A stretch of 57,582 nucleotides of DNA from Myxococcota bacterium (GCA_030748735.1 JASMLK010000154.1:1-57582); one strand, 5' to 3'. Positions 34,822 to 44,325 are shown, numbered from the stretch's first letter. The notes: generated from the letters alone by a model not told the origin. Numbers and translations are program-made.

Positions 34822-35679
34822 ATGTACGAGGCATTTTTCGGCTTCCGTGAGCCGCCTTTTTCGCTCACCCCCGACCCGCGATTTCTCTGGCTTTCCGATA
34901 CCCATCAGGAAGGTCTCGCCACGCTGGTGTATGGAATCACGCGTCACAAGGGCTTCCTTCTGCTGACCGGCGAAGTCGGCACGGGCAAGACGACGCTGCT
35001 GCGTGCGGCGCTCGCGCAGATCCCGCCCGACACCGACACGGCACTCGTGCTCAACACGGTCGGGCTTACCCCGATGGATCTGCTCAAGCTGATCGCCGCC
35101 GAGTTCGGCATCGAGGGCAGCCTCGAGTGCACCGCCGACTACGTGATCGCCTTGAACCGCATGCTGCTCGAGCGCCTGCGCATGGGGCGCAACACCGTGC
35201 TGATCATCGACGAAGCCCAGAACCTCGACATGGAAACCCTCGAAGAGGTGCGGCTGCTCTCGAACCTCGAAACCGACACCTCGAAGCTGATGCAGATCGT
35301 GCTGACTGGGCAGCCCGAGTTGCTCCGCATGCTCTCGAGCCCGGCGCTTCGCCAACTGCGACAGCGCATCGCCGTCGAACACCACATGGAACCGCTCGTG
35401 GCCGAGGAGATTCATCCCTATCTCACCCACCGCATGTCGGTCGCCGGCGCGCAGTTCGAAGACGTGTTCGAAGACGGCGTCGAAGCACCCTTCTTCCAGT
35501 TCTCGGGCGGCTGCCCGCGACTGGTCAGCCTGCTCGCGGACCGGGCTCTGCTTTCAGCCTACGCCAAGGGGCTGAAACCGATCGGACCCGACTTCGTCGA
35601 GAAGAAGGCCAAGGACATGGAGTCGGTGCGGCAGGCGAGCCTGCCCGCTTCCGGCGGTCCGGGAGGCGGCGGTGGGTGA
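34822..35679 (+). CDS. XrtA/PEP-CTERM-associated ATPase (ExeA/GspA-like)
   Basis: Predicted 285-aa AAA ATPase. The opening MYEAFFGFREPPFSLTPDPR is the ExeA/XrtA-locus signature. Walker A GEVGTGKT is at 50-57 and Walker B VLIIDEAQNL near 130. In XrtA (EpsH) loci this protein accompanies polysaccharide synthesis and export genes. ATG 34822 has AAGGA 6 nt upstream. It overlaps the tyrosine kinase by 8 nt. Confidence 0.88.
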   Translation: MYEAFFGFREPPFSLTPDPRFLWLSDTHQEGLATLVYGITRHKGFLLLTGEVGTGKTTLLRAALAQIPPDTDTALVLNTVGLTPMDLLKLIAAEFGIEGSLECTADYVIALNRMLLERLRMGRNTVLIIDEAQNLDMETLEEVRLLSNLETDTSKLMQIVLTGQPELLRMLSSPALRQLRQRIAVEHHMEPLVAEEIHPYLTHRMSVAGAQFEDVFEDGVEAPFFQFSGGCPRLVSLLADRALLSAYAKGLKPIGPDFVEKKAKDMESVRQASLPASGGPGGGGG

Positions 35680-36574
35680 AATCGCCGAGGCGCTGCGCAA
35701 GGCGAACCAGGCGGTCGACGCGAACGATCCGTCGAACGAAGCGCCCGGCCTGCGCCACAACGAAGAGACTTCCGGCGAGATCACGGCTGCGCTGAGTCGC
35801 GCGCAGGCCGACGAAGCCGGCACCCTTCCCCCCGACACCGGCGACGACCGCAAGGCCGCGCCCGCGACGCCTCAAGCTCCGCCTGAAACCACGCCGGTCA
35901 TTCCCGCGAACCTCGGCGAGGTGATCTTCCACGTCGAACGACATCGTCACCTCGGTTTGCGACTTCGCACGGAAATGGATCGCACCGGGGGGCGCACCCT
36001 CGCGGTCGTGAGTGCCGTTCGAAACGAGGGCAAGTCGATCGTGTCGTGCAACATCGCCGCGGCGATTGCGTCCCTTTCGAGTGAGCGCAGCGTGGCGTTG
36101 GTCGACCTCGACCTGCGCAACCCCTCGATCGCCGCCATGCTGCAGATCAGCGTTCCGGTGGGCATCGAACAGGTGCTGCTCGGGCGCGCGAAGCTCGAAG
36201 ACACCTGCATTTCGCTGCGCGAGCCCGAGATCGACGTCTATCCGTGTGCCCAACCCCATCGCGCGGCCCACGAGCTGCTCGTGCTGCCCGCGTTCGAGCG
36301 CTTCATTCGAGACCTCGAATCGCGCTACGCCGCGGTGATCATCGACACGCCACCCGCGCTGCTCGTCCCCGACTCGACGATCATCATGCGCAGCGCGTCC
36401 TATTGCGTCGCGGTCGCGCGCGCGGGCAAGACGCGCGTGCATCGCTTCAGCGAAATGATCGAACGCCTCCCGCAGGACAAGCTACTCGGCAAGGTGATCA
36501 ACAACGTGCCGCTGCCGAGCCACGCCAAGGGCGACGAGTATTACTACTACTACGCGAACGAGGACGAGCTGTGA
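35672..36574 (+). CDS. Bacterial tyrosine autokinase (CpsD/CapB/Wzc-C-like)
   Basis: Predicted 300-aa BY-kinase. The nucleotide site is VVSAVRNEGKSI near 112-123 (Walker A-like), with A' VALVDLDLRNPS and B VIIDTPPALL. The C-terminus has a five-tyrosine run YYYYY (290-294), the expected autophosphorylation cluster. It starts GTG with GGGAGG upstream and overlaps the ATPase by 8 nt. In the XrtA context it tunes the co-polymerase encoded next. The cognate phosphatase is not seen. Confidence 0.9.
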   Translation: MGEIAEALRKANQAVDANDPSNEAPGLRHNEETSGEITAALSRAQADEAGTLPPDTGDDRKAAPATPQAPPETTPVIPANLGEVIFHVERHRHLGLRLRTEMDRTGGRTLAVVSAVRNEGKSIVSCNIAAAIASLSSERSVALVDLDLRNPSIAAMLQISVPVGIEQVLLGRAKLEDTCISLREPEIDVYPCAQPHRAAHELLVLPAFERFIRDLESRYAAVIIDTPPALLVPDSTIIMRSASYCVAVARAGKTRVHRFSEMIERLPQDKLLGKVINNVPLPSHAKGDEYYYYYANEDEL

Positions 36575-36593
36575 GCGTCCGCGAGGTTGAATC

Positions 36594-38033
36594 GTGAGCT
36601 GGGACGCCGACTACGGCAGCGACGACGATCGAGCCAGTGACGCCATCATGGCGCAGGTCAAGGCGATTGCCCTCGATCCGCGGGGGCTGGTTCGCCGGCG
36701 CTGGCTCTGGATCAGCTTGTCTCTGGTGCTGGGCATCTCGGGCACGGCCGTCATGTATCTGACGCTGAAGCCGATGTATGCGGCCGAAGCCACGGTGCTC
36801 GTTTCGAATCAGCAGATCCCAGAAGAGTTCGTGCGCTCGACGGTGTCGGGCCTCGACTCGCTGTCGAACATCAACGCCATGGCGGGGGAGATCCTCTCCT
36901 ACAAGAGCCTGAGTGCGCTGATCGAGGACCACGATCTCTATCGCAAAGAACTCGAGACGCAGGAACTCGGCGACATGATCGTCGAGATGCGCGACAACAT
37001 CTCCGTCAGGCCGGGGCAGAACGTCGGGGGCAACCGACGTCGCGGTGCAGAGAACGCGTCCATCTTCTTGATCGAGTACGTCTCGGCCGACCCCAACGCC
37101 GCGGCCGTGGTCGCCAACGAACTCGCGGCGGGCTTCATCGACTCCAGTATCCGCCGCCGCAACCAGCAGGCGCGCACCACGACCGAGTTCATGGAGCGCG
37201 AACTCGCGCGAGCCGAAGCCGAGCTACGCGACGTCAAGGCCATGATCACGCAGTTCCGGCAGGAGCATCGCGGGGCCATGCCGATGGATCAGGAAACGAT
37301 CCTTCGCAAGCTCGAGCGACTCGAAACCCACCGCCAGGGGCTCAACGAGCAGATCCTCGGCGAAGAAGAACGCCTCGCCCAACTGCGCAGTGAAGCGCGC
37401 GGGGCGAGTGGCGAAGGGCCCGAGCAGCGACTGGCCGAGTTGAAGCTCCAGTTGGTGTCGCTGCTGGCGACGCATACGAACGAGCATCCCAACGTCGTCG
37501 CCTTGCGCCGGCAGATCCAGCAGCTCGAAGGCGAACTCGGCAACGTGAAGCAGATCTTCGCCGAATCCGCACTCGCCCACGAACACCGCGTCACGGTCGG
37601 CATGCGCAACCTCGAAAGCATGAGACTGGAACTGCGTGAGGTCGACATCGAGATGTCGGAACTCGACGTGCGCGCCGCCGCGATCCCGCAGAACGCCGAA
37701 GCCTTCGACGCCCTCACCCAGAACTCGCGCGTGCTCGAGGAGAAGTACCTCGAATTCCTGCGCAAGGTGCAGGACGCCAAGCTCGCCGAAGAACTCGAAC
37801 GCAGTCAGCAGGGGCCGCGCGTCAGCATCCTCGACCACGCTTCGCCGCCCTCCGACCCGATCCGCTCCAGCATCCGCTACCTGCAGCTCGGCATCGCGGT
37901 CAGCATCGGACTCGCGATCCTCGCCGCTCTGCTCGCCGAGTTGATCGACCCGATCGTGCTCGACGACGAGCACCTCGAGTTCATCGGGACGGGGCCGGTG
38001 CTGGGCAGCATCTACACCCAGAAGGCGGGGTAG
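36594..38033 (+). CDS. Wzz/GNVR-type polysaccharide chain-length determinant
   Basis: Predicted 479-aa inner-membrane co-polymerase. An N-terminal helix (WLWISLSLVLGISGTAVMYL) precedes a large periplasmic coiled-coil region rich in Glu/Arg heptads, and a second helix (LGIAVSIGLAILAALLAELI) lies near the C-terminus. It begins at GTG 36594, 19 nt after the kinase stop. With the kinase it forms the usual split Wzc pair, as in XrtA loci. Confidence 0.88.
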   Translation: MSWDADYGSDDDRASDAIMAQVKAIALDPRGLVRRRWLWISLSLVLGISGTAVMYLTLKPMYAAEATVLVSNQQIPEEFVRSTVSGLDSLSNINAMAGEILSYKSLSALIEDHDLYRKELETQELGDMIVEMRDNISVRPGQNVGGNRRRGAENASIFLIEYVSADPNAAAVVANELAAGFIDSSIRRRNQQARTTTEFMERELARAEAELRDVKAMITQFRQEHRGAMPMDQETILRKLERLETHRQGLNEQILGEEERLAQLRSEARGASGEGPEQRLAELKLQLVSLLATHTNEHPNVVALRRQIQQLEGELGNVKQIFAESALAHEHRVTVGMRNLESMRLELREVDIEMSELDVRAAAIPQNAEAFDALTQNSRVLEEKYLEFLRKVQDAKLAEELERSQQGPRVSILDHASPPSDPIRSSIRYLQLGIAVSIGLAILAALLAELIDPIVLDDEHLEFIGTGPVLGSIYTQKAG

Positions 38034-38064
38034 GCGCGCGCGACCATCGTCGACACCGTTGGGG

Positions 38065-38802
38065 CTACGAAGCCGCCAGCTCCTCGGGCCAGTGCTCGCG
38101 CAGATGCGGGACCAGTGATTCGGCGAACTGCTTGAGTCGTACGCGCGCGACGTCTTCGTTGTCGTGGACGTCGAGGGGGGTGCTCAAGCGCACGAGCGAT
38201 CCGTCGGCACGGCCTTCGAGCACGCGGTTGCGCAGGCGTTCGATGGCCTGGTCGACGTCACCCAGCATCCCTTCACGGCGATACGACTGATACCAGAAGT
38301 GGACGAGGCGTTTTTCGCCTTCGCGTTCGACGAGGATCTCGTTGGCGCGCAGGTCGCTTCCCGGGGCCAGTTCGATCACGTCCTTGCGCAGGATGTTCCA
38401 GCCATTGCTCGGATAACAGGCCCAGGGCGTGTGTTCGGGGCGGCCACCGCGCTCGGTGCCGTAGTAGCCCACGTAGAGCCAGACGAAGCCGCCGATGGGA
38501 TGTCGATACACGCGCTGCACGTTGAAGTCGGCGTCGAGCATCTCGGCGATGTCGCTTTCGACTGCGAGGTCTTCACCCCGCCAGCGATCGATGCGGCTCG
38601 GGATTTCGGCCAGCGACTCGGCGCGCACCGCGAGTGGTGTGCGGAGGTAGACCTGCCACGACACCGCACCGGAGGCGAGCACCACGAGGGCCAGAATTGC
38701 GGTGAGCCAGCGGTCGGAATGCGGCAAAGCGGGGCTCGCGATGGGTTGGCGGAGCGGCGCGGCATGCGCCTTCGGGCGGGAAATATCCGATCCCTTCACC
38801 AT
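38065..38802 (-). CDS. epsI: Exosortase-associated protein EpsI
   Basis: Predicted 245-aa membrane-anchored periplasmic protein. One N-terminal helix (WLTAILALVVLASGAVSWQV) is followed by the EpsI domain: YVGYYGTERG, then HTPWACYPSNGWNIL with the conserved Cys-Pro-GW pattern, and a C-terminal half typical of the family. EpsI is often fused to, or next to, an exosortase, but here it stands alone. It points away from dnaE2 and toward the Wzz gene (convergent), 31 bp apart. Confidence 0.85.
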   Translation of the reverse strand: MVKGSDISRPKAHAAPLRQPIASPALPHSDRWLTAILALVVLASGAVSWQVYLRTPLAVRAESLAEIPSRIDRWRGEDLAVESDIAEMLDADFNVQRVYRHPIGGFVWLYVGYYGTERGGRPEHTPWACYPSNGWNILRKDVIELAPGSDLRANEILVEREGEKRLVHFWYQSYRREGMLGDVDQAIERLRNRVLEGRADGSLVRLSTPLDVHDNEDVARVRLKQFAESLVPHLREHWPEELAAS

Positions 38803-38884
38803 CGGCAAGCGACCGGCTTCACTGCACTTTCTCGCAGAGGACGCGGGGGCAGCACACTCGGGGACGGGTGCGGACCGCTTGACG

Positions 38885-38896
38885 AAAAGCGAAAGT
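38885..38896 (+). promoter_or_regulatory. SOS-like word upstream of dnaE2 (same as at imuA)
   Basis: AAAAGCGAAAGT matches the sequence at 25193-25204 exactly and lies 17 bp before the dnaE2 ATG. Two further CGAAA words follow at 38901 and 38908. The exact 12-base recurrence upstream of two functionally linked genes suggests co-regulation, probably by LexA or a replacement regulator. Confidence 0.5.
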
Positions 38897-38913
38897 AAAC
38901 CGAAAATCGAAAG

Positions 38914-41900
38914 ATGCCCCCCGGCTCCCCCCGCTGCGTGCGTTCCGCCCCCTCGCCTGCCCGAAACCGGCCTCGCGACAGCGCAGCCGAACTCGCACAC
39001 GACTACGTCGAGCTGCGCGCCCGCAGTGCGTTCTGCTTTCTCGAAGCCTCGAGTTCGCCCGAAACGCTGGTCGAGCGCGCGGGCGAACTCGAACACCCGA
39101 CGCTCGCGATCGCCGACCGCGACGGGCTCTACGCAAGCCCCCGCTTCCACCGCGCTTGTCTCGCACACGGGGTGCGCGCGATCCACGGAGCCGAGGTGCG
39201 TCTGCGCGACCCCGGCGAAGCGATCGCGGGCGAGTTGCTGTTGCTCGTCGAATCACCCGCAGGCTGGCGAAGGCTTTCGCGTCTTCTGACGCTCGGGGGG
39301 CGCCGCAGGCGAGCCGACCGCAAGGACCGACCGCGGATCGAAAGCGCACCGACGATCACCTTCGACGAACTCGCCGAACACAGCAACGGACTCACCGCAC
39401 TCGCACGCGCCGATGCCGGGCTGTTGCCGACCTTTCTCGAACGCACCCGCGAGATCTTCGGTTCGGATGGCGGGCGTAAACGCGAAGACCAACGTTTCCA
39501 GGTGGACGTTTCGCGCACCCTCGATCGCGATCACGAGCGCGCGGTACGTCGCGCGGTCGAACTCGCCGAAAGCCGCGACATCCCGATCGTCGCCAGCGGC
39601 GACGTCCGCATGGCACGGCCCGAAGAGCGAAGCCTGCTCGACGCGCTGACCTGCCTCTACGAACGCACGCCCCTCGATCGCGCCGGGCGTCGTCTGCTGC
39701 GCAACGGTGAACGTCACCTGAAGACGCGCGCAGAGATGGCGCGTCGCTTCGGCGACCGGCCCGAATGGATTCGCGGCACCCGCGCCATCGCCGAACGCTG
39801 CGAATTCGGCCTCGATGTGCTCGAGTATCGCTTCCCCACCTATCCCCTCGAAGACGGCGAAAGCCAGGACGCGGCCCTGCGCCACCTTACCTACGAAGGA
39901 GCGCGCCAACGCTACGGCTCCCCCCTGCCCCGCCATGTGCGCCGTCAGCTCGAACACGAACTGGCGATCATCGAAAAGCTCGGCCTCGCGGGGTACTTCC
40001 TGATCGTCCACGACATCAGCCAGTTCGCGCGGCGCTCCGACATCCTGGTGCAGGGGCGCGGCTCGGCGGCGAACAGCGCGGTGTGTTATTCGCTCGCCAT
40101 CACGGCCGTCGACCCGGTCGGCATGAAGCTACTCTTCGAACGCTTTCTTTCGGAAGAGCGCGGCGAATGGCCGGACATCGATCTCGACCTGCCGAGCGGC
40201 GACAAGCGCGAAGCCGTCATCCAGTACGTGTTCGAAAAGTACGGCGAACGCGGGGCGGCGATGACCGCCAACGTCATCACCTATCGCTCGCGCCTGGCGG
40301 TGCGCGAAATGGGCAAGGTGCTCGGCATGGGGCCCGAGACGATCGACCGACTCGCGAAGTTGATCGCCAGCATCGACCACCGCGATGAATTCGACACCCT
40401 CGAAGGCACGTTGCGCGAGGCCGGAGTCGATCCGACCGCACCGCGGGTTCGGCTGTTGTTTTCACTGGTGGAACAGCTTCGCGGCTTGCCGCGTCATCTC
40501 GGACAACACAGCGGAGGTGTGGTGATCGCGGCCGGGTACCTCGACGAAGTCGTGCCGATCGAACCCGCCAGCATGGAAAACCGCCGCATCGTGCAGTGGG
40601 ACAAGAACTGCTGCGCCGAGATGGGGATCATCAAGATCGACCTGCTCGGTCTCGGCATGTTGGCCGCCCTCGAAATCACCACCGACCTGATCGAAGAGCA
40701 CGAAGGCCAACACGTCGACCTCGCGAAGCTCCCGCCGGACGACCCCGCGACGTACGAGATGATGCGCGCCGCCGACACGGTGGGGGTCTTCCAGATCGAA
40801 AGTCGCGCGCAGATGGCGACGCTGCCGCGCTTGAAACCCCACTGCTTCTACGACCTCGTGGTCGAGATCGCCCTGATCCGCCCGGGCCCCATCGTGGGAC
40901 AGATGGTGAACCCCTACCTCGAACGTCGCGCGGGGCGACAGGAGGTGAGCTACCCGCACCCTTCCCTCGAACCGGTACTCGAACGCACGATGGGAGTGCC
41001 GCTCTTCCAGGAACAGATCCTGCGCATCGCGATGTTGGCCGCCGGCTTCAGCGGCGGCGAAGCCGAAGAGCTTCGCCGCGCCATGGGGTTCAAGCGTTCG
41101 GAAGAAAAGATGGACAAGATCGAAGAGCGCCTGCGTCGCGGCATGAACGAACGCGGGCTCTCACAGCAGGCGCAAGACGAGATCGTGCAATCCATCACCT
41201 CGTTTGCCCTCTACGGCTTTCCCGAATCGCATTCGGCTTCGTTCGCGCTGATCGCCTATGCGTCGGCGTACTTGAAGCGCCACCACCCCGCGGCCTTTCT
41301 CGCGGGCTTGCTCAACAGCTATCCGATGGGCTTCTACAATCCAGCCACACTGGTGAAGGACGCCCAGCGCCACGGGGTCGAAGTGCGGCCGGTGGATGTC
41401 ACGACCAGCGACTGGCCCTGCACCCTCGAAACGGATACCCGAGACAAGGCGCCCGCGGTGCGCATCGGCCTGCGTTACGTCGGCGGGCTTTCGCAGCGCG
41501 CGGGGGAGCAGTTGGTCGAAGAACGCGCGAACGCTCCCTTCCACGGCATGCCCGATCTCACCAAGCGCGTGCAACTCAAGCAGGACGAGATCACCGCACT
41601 CGCCGAACTCGGCGCCCTCGCAAAGCTTCCCGGCGCACCCGAAGCGAAGGCGCGGCGCGCGGCGCTCTGGCAGGTGGCCGCCCTCGAACGCGATCCGCGC
41701 TCGCTCTTCGCCGGCCTGCCCCCCGATGCCCGCGGGCAGAAGGGACTCGAACGCAAACTACTCGCGAGCCTCTCTCCGCTCCCCGAAATGACGCCCATCG
41801 AACGCACGCTCGCCGACTATCGATTGGCAGGCCTCACCACCGGCCCGCAGATCCTCGCCTACCTACGGCCCGAACTCGATCGGCGCGGCTTGCTCACGGC

Positions 41901-42243
41901 GAAGCAGTTGCGGCAAACCCCGGACGGTCGCTTCGTTCGCACCGCGGGCCACGTGATCGTGCGTCAGCATCCGGGCACCGCGAAGGGGTTCACCTTCCTC
42001 ACCCTCGAAGACGAAACCGGCACCTCGAACGCGATCCTCACACCACAGATGTTCCGCCGCTTTCGCGTCCCGCTTTCGACCAGTGCCATCGTCGAGATCG
42101 CGGGACCGCTGCAGAACGTCGACAACGTGATCCACGTGAAGATCAACCATGTGGCTGCGCTCACTTCGCAAGCCACACGGGAAACGCAGGCAGAGCCCGG
42201 GCTCGTGCGTCGACAGATGCCACCGGGGCGGCATTTTTGCTAG
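38914..42243 (+). CDS. dnaE2: Error-prone DNA polymerase DnaE2
   Basis: Predicted 1109-aa C-family polymerase of the translesion mutasome. It is shorter than replicative DnaE. An N-terminal PHP domain (YVELRARSAFCFLEASS, ...DRDGLY) and the palm catalytic acids PDIDLD (about 420-425) are present, followed by thumb and fingers, tandem helix-hairpin-helix region and OB fold (VRTAGHVIVRQHPGTAKG). The end GRHFC recalls the DnaE2 C-terminal tail that ImuB partners use. It is not clustered with imuAB here, which differs from the common imuA-imuB-dnaE2 cassette. ATG 38914 lies just after the shared element. Confidence 0.95.
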   Translation: MPPGSPRCVRSAPSPARNRPRDSAAELAHDYVELRARSAFCFLEASSSPETLVERAGELEHPTLAIADRDGLYASPRFHRACLAHGVRAIHGAEVRLRDPGEAIAGELLLLVESPAGWRRLSRLLTLGGRRRRADRKDRPRIESAPTITFDELAEHSNGLTALARADAGLLPTFLERTREIFGSDGGRKREDQRFQVDVSRTLDRDHERAVRRAVELAESRDIPIVASGDVRMARPEERSLLDALTCLYERTPLDRAGRRLLRNGERHLKTRAEMARRFGDRPEWIRGTRAIAERCEFGLDVLEYRFPTYPLEDGESQDAALRHLTYEGARQRYGSPLPRHVRRQLEHELAIIEKLGLAGYFLIVHDISQFARRSDILVQGRGSAANSAVCYSLAITAVDPVGMKLLFERFLSEERGEWPDIDLDLPSGDKREAVIQYVFEKYGERGAAMTANVITYRSRLAVREMGKVLGMGPETIDRLAKLIASIDHRDEFDTLEGTLREAGVDPTAPRVRLLFSLVEQLRGLPRHLGQHSGGVVIAAGYLDEVVPIEPASMENRRIVQWDKNCCAEMGIIKIDLLGLGMLAALEITTDLIEEHEGQHVDLAKLPPDDPATYEMMRAADTVGVFQIESRAQMATLPRLKPHCFYDLVVEIALIRPGPIVGQMVNPYLERRAGRQEVSYPHPSLEPVLERTMGVPLFQEQILRIAMLAAGFSGGEAEELRRAMGFKRSEEKMDKIEERLRRGMNERGLSQQAQDEIVQSITSFALYGFPESHSASFALIAYASAYLKRHHPAAFLAGLLNSYPMGFYNPATLVKDAQRHGVEVRPVDVTTSDWPCTLETDTRDKAPAVRIGLRYVGGLSQRAGEQLVEERANAPFHGMPDLTKRVQLKQDEITALAELGALAKLPGAPEAKARRAALWQVAALERDPRSLFAGLPPDARGQKGLERKLLASLSPLPEMTPIERTLADYRLAGLTTGPQILAYLRPELDRRGLLTAKQLRQTPDGRFVRTAGHVIVRQHPGTAKGFTFLTLEDETGTSNAILTPQMFRRFRVPLSTSAIVEIAGPLQNVDNVIHVKINHVAALTSQATRETQAEPGLVRRQMPPGRHFC

Positions 42244-42249
42244 CCGGGG

Positions 42250-44325
42250 CTATTCGACATAACCCAACGCCCGCAGAGACCTCTCCGTCTCCTCGGTGAT
42301 CACGGGCGCTGTCTGCACCCGGGCCCCAGGCATGAAGGCTTCGCGCAGCGCGGCCGACTCGGCACGGTACTTCGATATCGCGTGTTCCCATTCCGAACGA
42401 GCTGCCGCGGACAGCGGAACCTTGCTCATCTCGATGGGATCGCGATCGAGATCGAAGAGAGCGCTCCTTCCAGCGTCCCTTCGATACTTCCATTGCCCCC
42501 GACGAACTCCGACCGCCTCATCGACGAACCACGAGAAGAACAACGGACGCGCCGCGGGGAGCCTCTCACCTCGGAATGCGGGTGCGAGACTGATCCCCTG
42601 GACCACCTCCAGCGGGGCGAGACCAAGCAGGTCGAGGATGGTCGGCGCGACATCGACCAGGCTCGTCGGTGTGTCGACATGAAGTCCCGCTGGCACCCCC
42701 GGCCCGCGAAAGACGACGGGCACGCGGATCACCTCTTGTTGGCTCGAGAAACTATGTCCCGTGAGCCCATGCTCGCCGAATGCCTCGCCATGATCCGAGA
42801 CCAGGATGACCAGCGTATGGGCGGCGAGCCCGAGCGCTTCGAGTTCGGCGAGAAAGTCCCCAACCAGGTCATCGGCTTCCCGAATCGTCCGATCGTAGGC
42901 GTTGGCCTGGGCGCGATGCTTCCCGGGAATCGGGCCCATCCCCTCTTCGTTCCACTCAGAGGGATCATCAAACAGCGTCGCGTAGGCCGAATCCGGCACG
43001 TAGGGATCGTGCGTCTTGTAGGTGTGAAGGAAGAGGAAAAAGCGTCGGTCGCGACTCGCCCGCACGTAGTCGATGCCGTCTTCGAACGTCCCGACTCCAC
43101 GATCCTCGTGTCGATAGGCGCGCTCCCTGAAGCGATCGAAACCGAACCAGAAGCCGAACGTTCCCGCGAGGAGCGCATCCTCGGTGAAGGCGGAAGTCTG
43201 GTATCCCGCGTCGCGAAGGCGTTCGGCCAGCAGGGGCACGGGGCTATCTGCCTGGATCCGTCCCGGATCGGGCCGAGCATCGGGGTAGAGCCCGGAGAAG
43301 AGGCTCATGTGCGACACGTCGGTTCGGCTGTATGTGCTCGAGACATCATGAAACGAGGTCCCCCTTGCGATCAGCTCCGAGTCGATGCGCGGGGACGTGG
43401 CCCTCGGATAGCCGAAGCCCGAAAGATGATCGGCACGCAACGTGTCGAGCGAAATCATCACGACGTTCGGGAGAGGCGAGCCCCTTGTCATCGCAGCGAC
43501 GGAAACCTGTGGAACCCCCCACACGGTGCCACGCACCGGTTCACCCTCCGGGCCCTTCGCCGAGAGATCGAGTCGGCACGATGCTCCGCTCTCCGGAAGC
43601 GCCACCGACACGTCGCGCCAACCAGCCTCTTCCGATGGATCGAGCATGCGATCGATGACCAGTCTCGACGACTCACCTTCGCACTGAAGAGCGGCACCGA
43701 AGTGCGTCGACACACGACCTTCGCCCCCGGCCGGCGCCACCATCCCGTATGCGAGTTCGAGGGTGGCGTGCGGAGGCGCTTCGAACGTTCGGCTGCGGTA
43801 TTGCGCTCGCCCCGACTCAAGCACGAACAGGTGAAGGCTATAGCGATGGGCGCCGACGGGATCGCCGTGCGCAAAGCGGAGCACGCTCCGGCCACCGCTG
43901 TCGCGAATCAACTGCCATCCCGTCGTGATGTGACGCGAAAGCACCGTTCGGGAGATGTGTTCGACCATCTCGGGTGCCAGGTCAATCGGCAGCCTCTGGG
44001 CCTGGAGCGAGAACGCGTTGCCGGGTAGATCGCGTACCTCTACGGGGAGGTCGATCTCCCCCTGCACGAAACCGTCGGTGCTCGATTCGAGGTTCAGTAC
44101 AGACGCAACACGCTTCGAGCCGGGGGCCTGGAGGGCCGGTCGCGCTTCATCCCCGATCCTCACCACTGCCCCATGAAACGTTGCGGGAAGGTTTTCGAAT
44201 TGAGAGGCGTCGACCCGTACGGCGATGTGTCGCTGCGGAGACGACCACGCCTCGGGTCGCTGTGCGTCGGAACAACCGACGAACAAGAGCGCAACGCAGG
44301 CGATCACCAGGTAGTGGGGATGCAT
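42250..44325 (-). CDS. Sulfatase-like alkaline-phosphatase-superfamily lipoprotein
   Basis: Predicted 691-aa exported hydrolase. I favour ATG 44325, which gives a short signal peptide ending in lipobox FVGC; an ATG at 44370 adds 15 residues. About 290 residues of unrecognised sequence precede the sulfatase domain. That domain opens NVVMISLDTLRADHL (metal ligands) and has VSDHGEAFGEHG late. The usual CxPxR formylglycine motif is absent; the equivalent region reads RTDVSHMSLFSGLYP, so this may act with a Ser/Thr nucleophile. It could hydrolyse a phosphate, sulfate or phosphonate ester at the outer membrane. The substrate is unknown. Confidence 0.8.
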   Translation of the reverse strand: MHPHYLVIACVALLFVGCSDAQRPEAWSSPQRHIAVRVDASQFENLPATFHGAVVRIGDEARPALQAPGSKRVASVLNLESSTDGFVQGEIDLPVEVRDLPGNAFSLQAQRLPIDLAPEMVEHISRTVLSRHITTGWQLIRDSGGRSVLRFAHGDPVGAHRYSLHLFVLESGRAQYRSRTFEAPPHATLELAYGMVAPAGGEGRVSTHFGAALQCEGESSRLVIDRMLDPSEEAGWRDVSVALPESGASCRLDLSAKGPEGEPVRGTVWGVPQVSVAAMTRGSPLPNVVMISLDTLRADHLSGFGYPRATSPRIDSELIARGTSFHDVSSTYSRTDVSHMSLFSGLYPDARPDPGRIQADSPVPLLAERLRDAGYQTSAFTEDALLAGTFGFWFGFDRFRERAYRHEDRGVGTFEDGIDYVRASRDRRFFLFLHTYKTHDPYVPDSAYATLFDDPSEWNEEGMGPIPGKHRAQANAYDRTIREADDLVGDFLAELEALGLAAHTLVILVSDHGEAFGEHGLTGHSFSSQQEVIRVPVVFRGPGVPAGLHVDTPTSLVDVAPTILDLLGLAPLEVVQGISLAPAFRGERLPAARPLFFSWFVDEAVGVRRGQWKYRRDAGRSALFDLDRDPIEMSKVPLSAAARSEWEHAISKYRAESAALREAFMPGARVQTAPVITEETERSLRALGYVE

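Noticed and set aside
38065..38802. Gene considered as an exosortase
   Set aside because: Only one transmembrane helix and EpsI motifs; no eight-helix exosortase with catalytic Cys-Arg-His.
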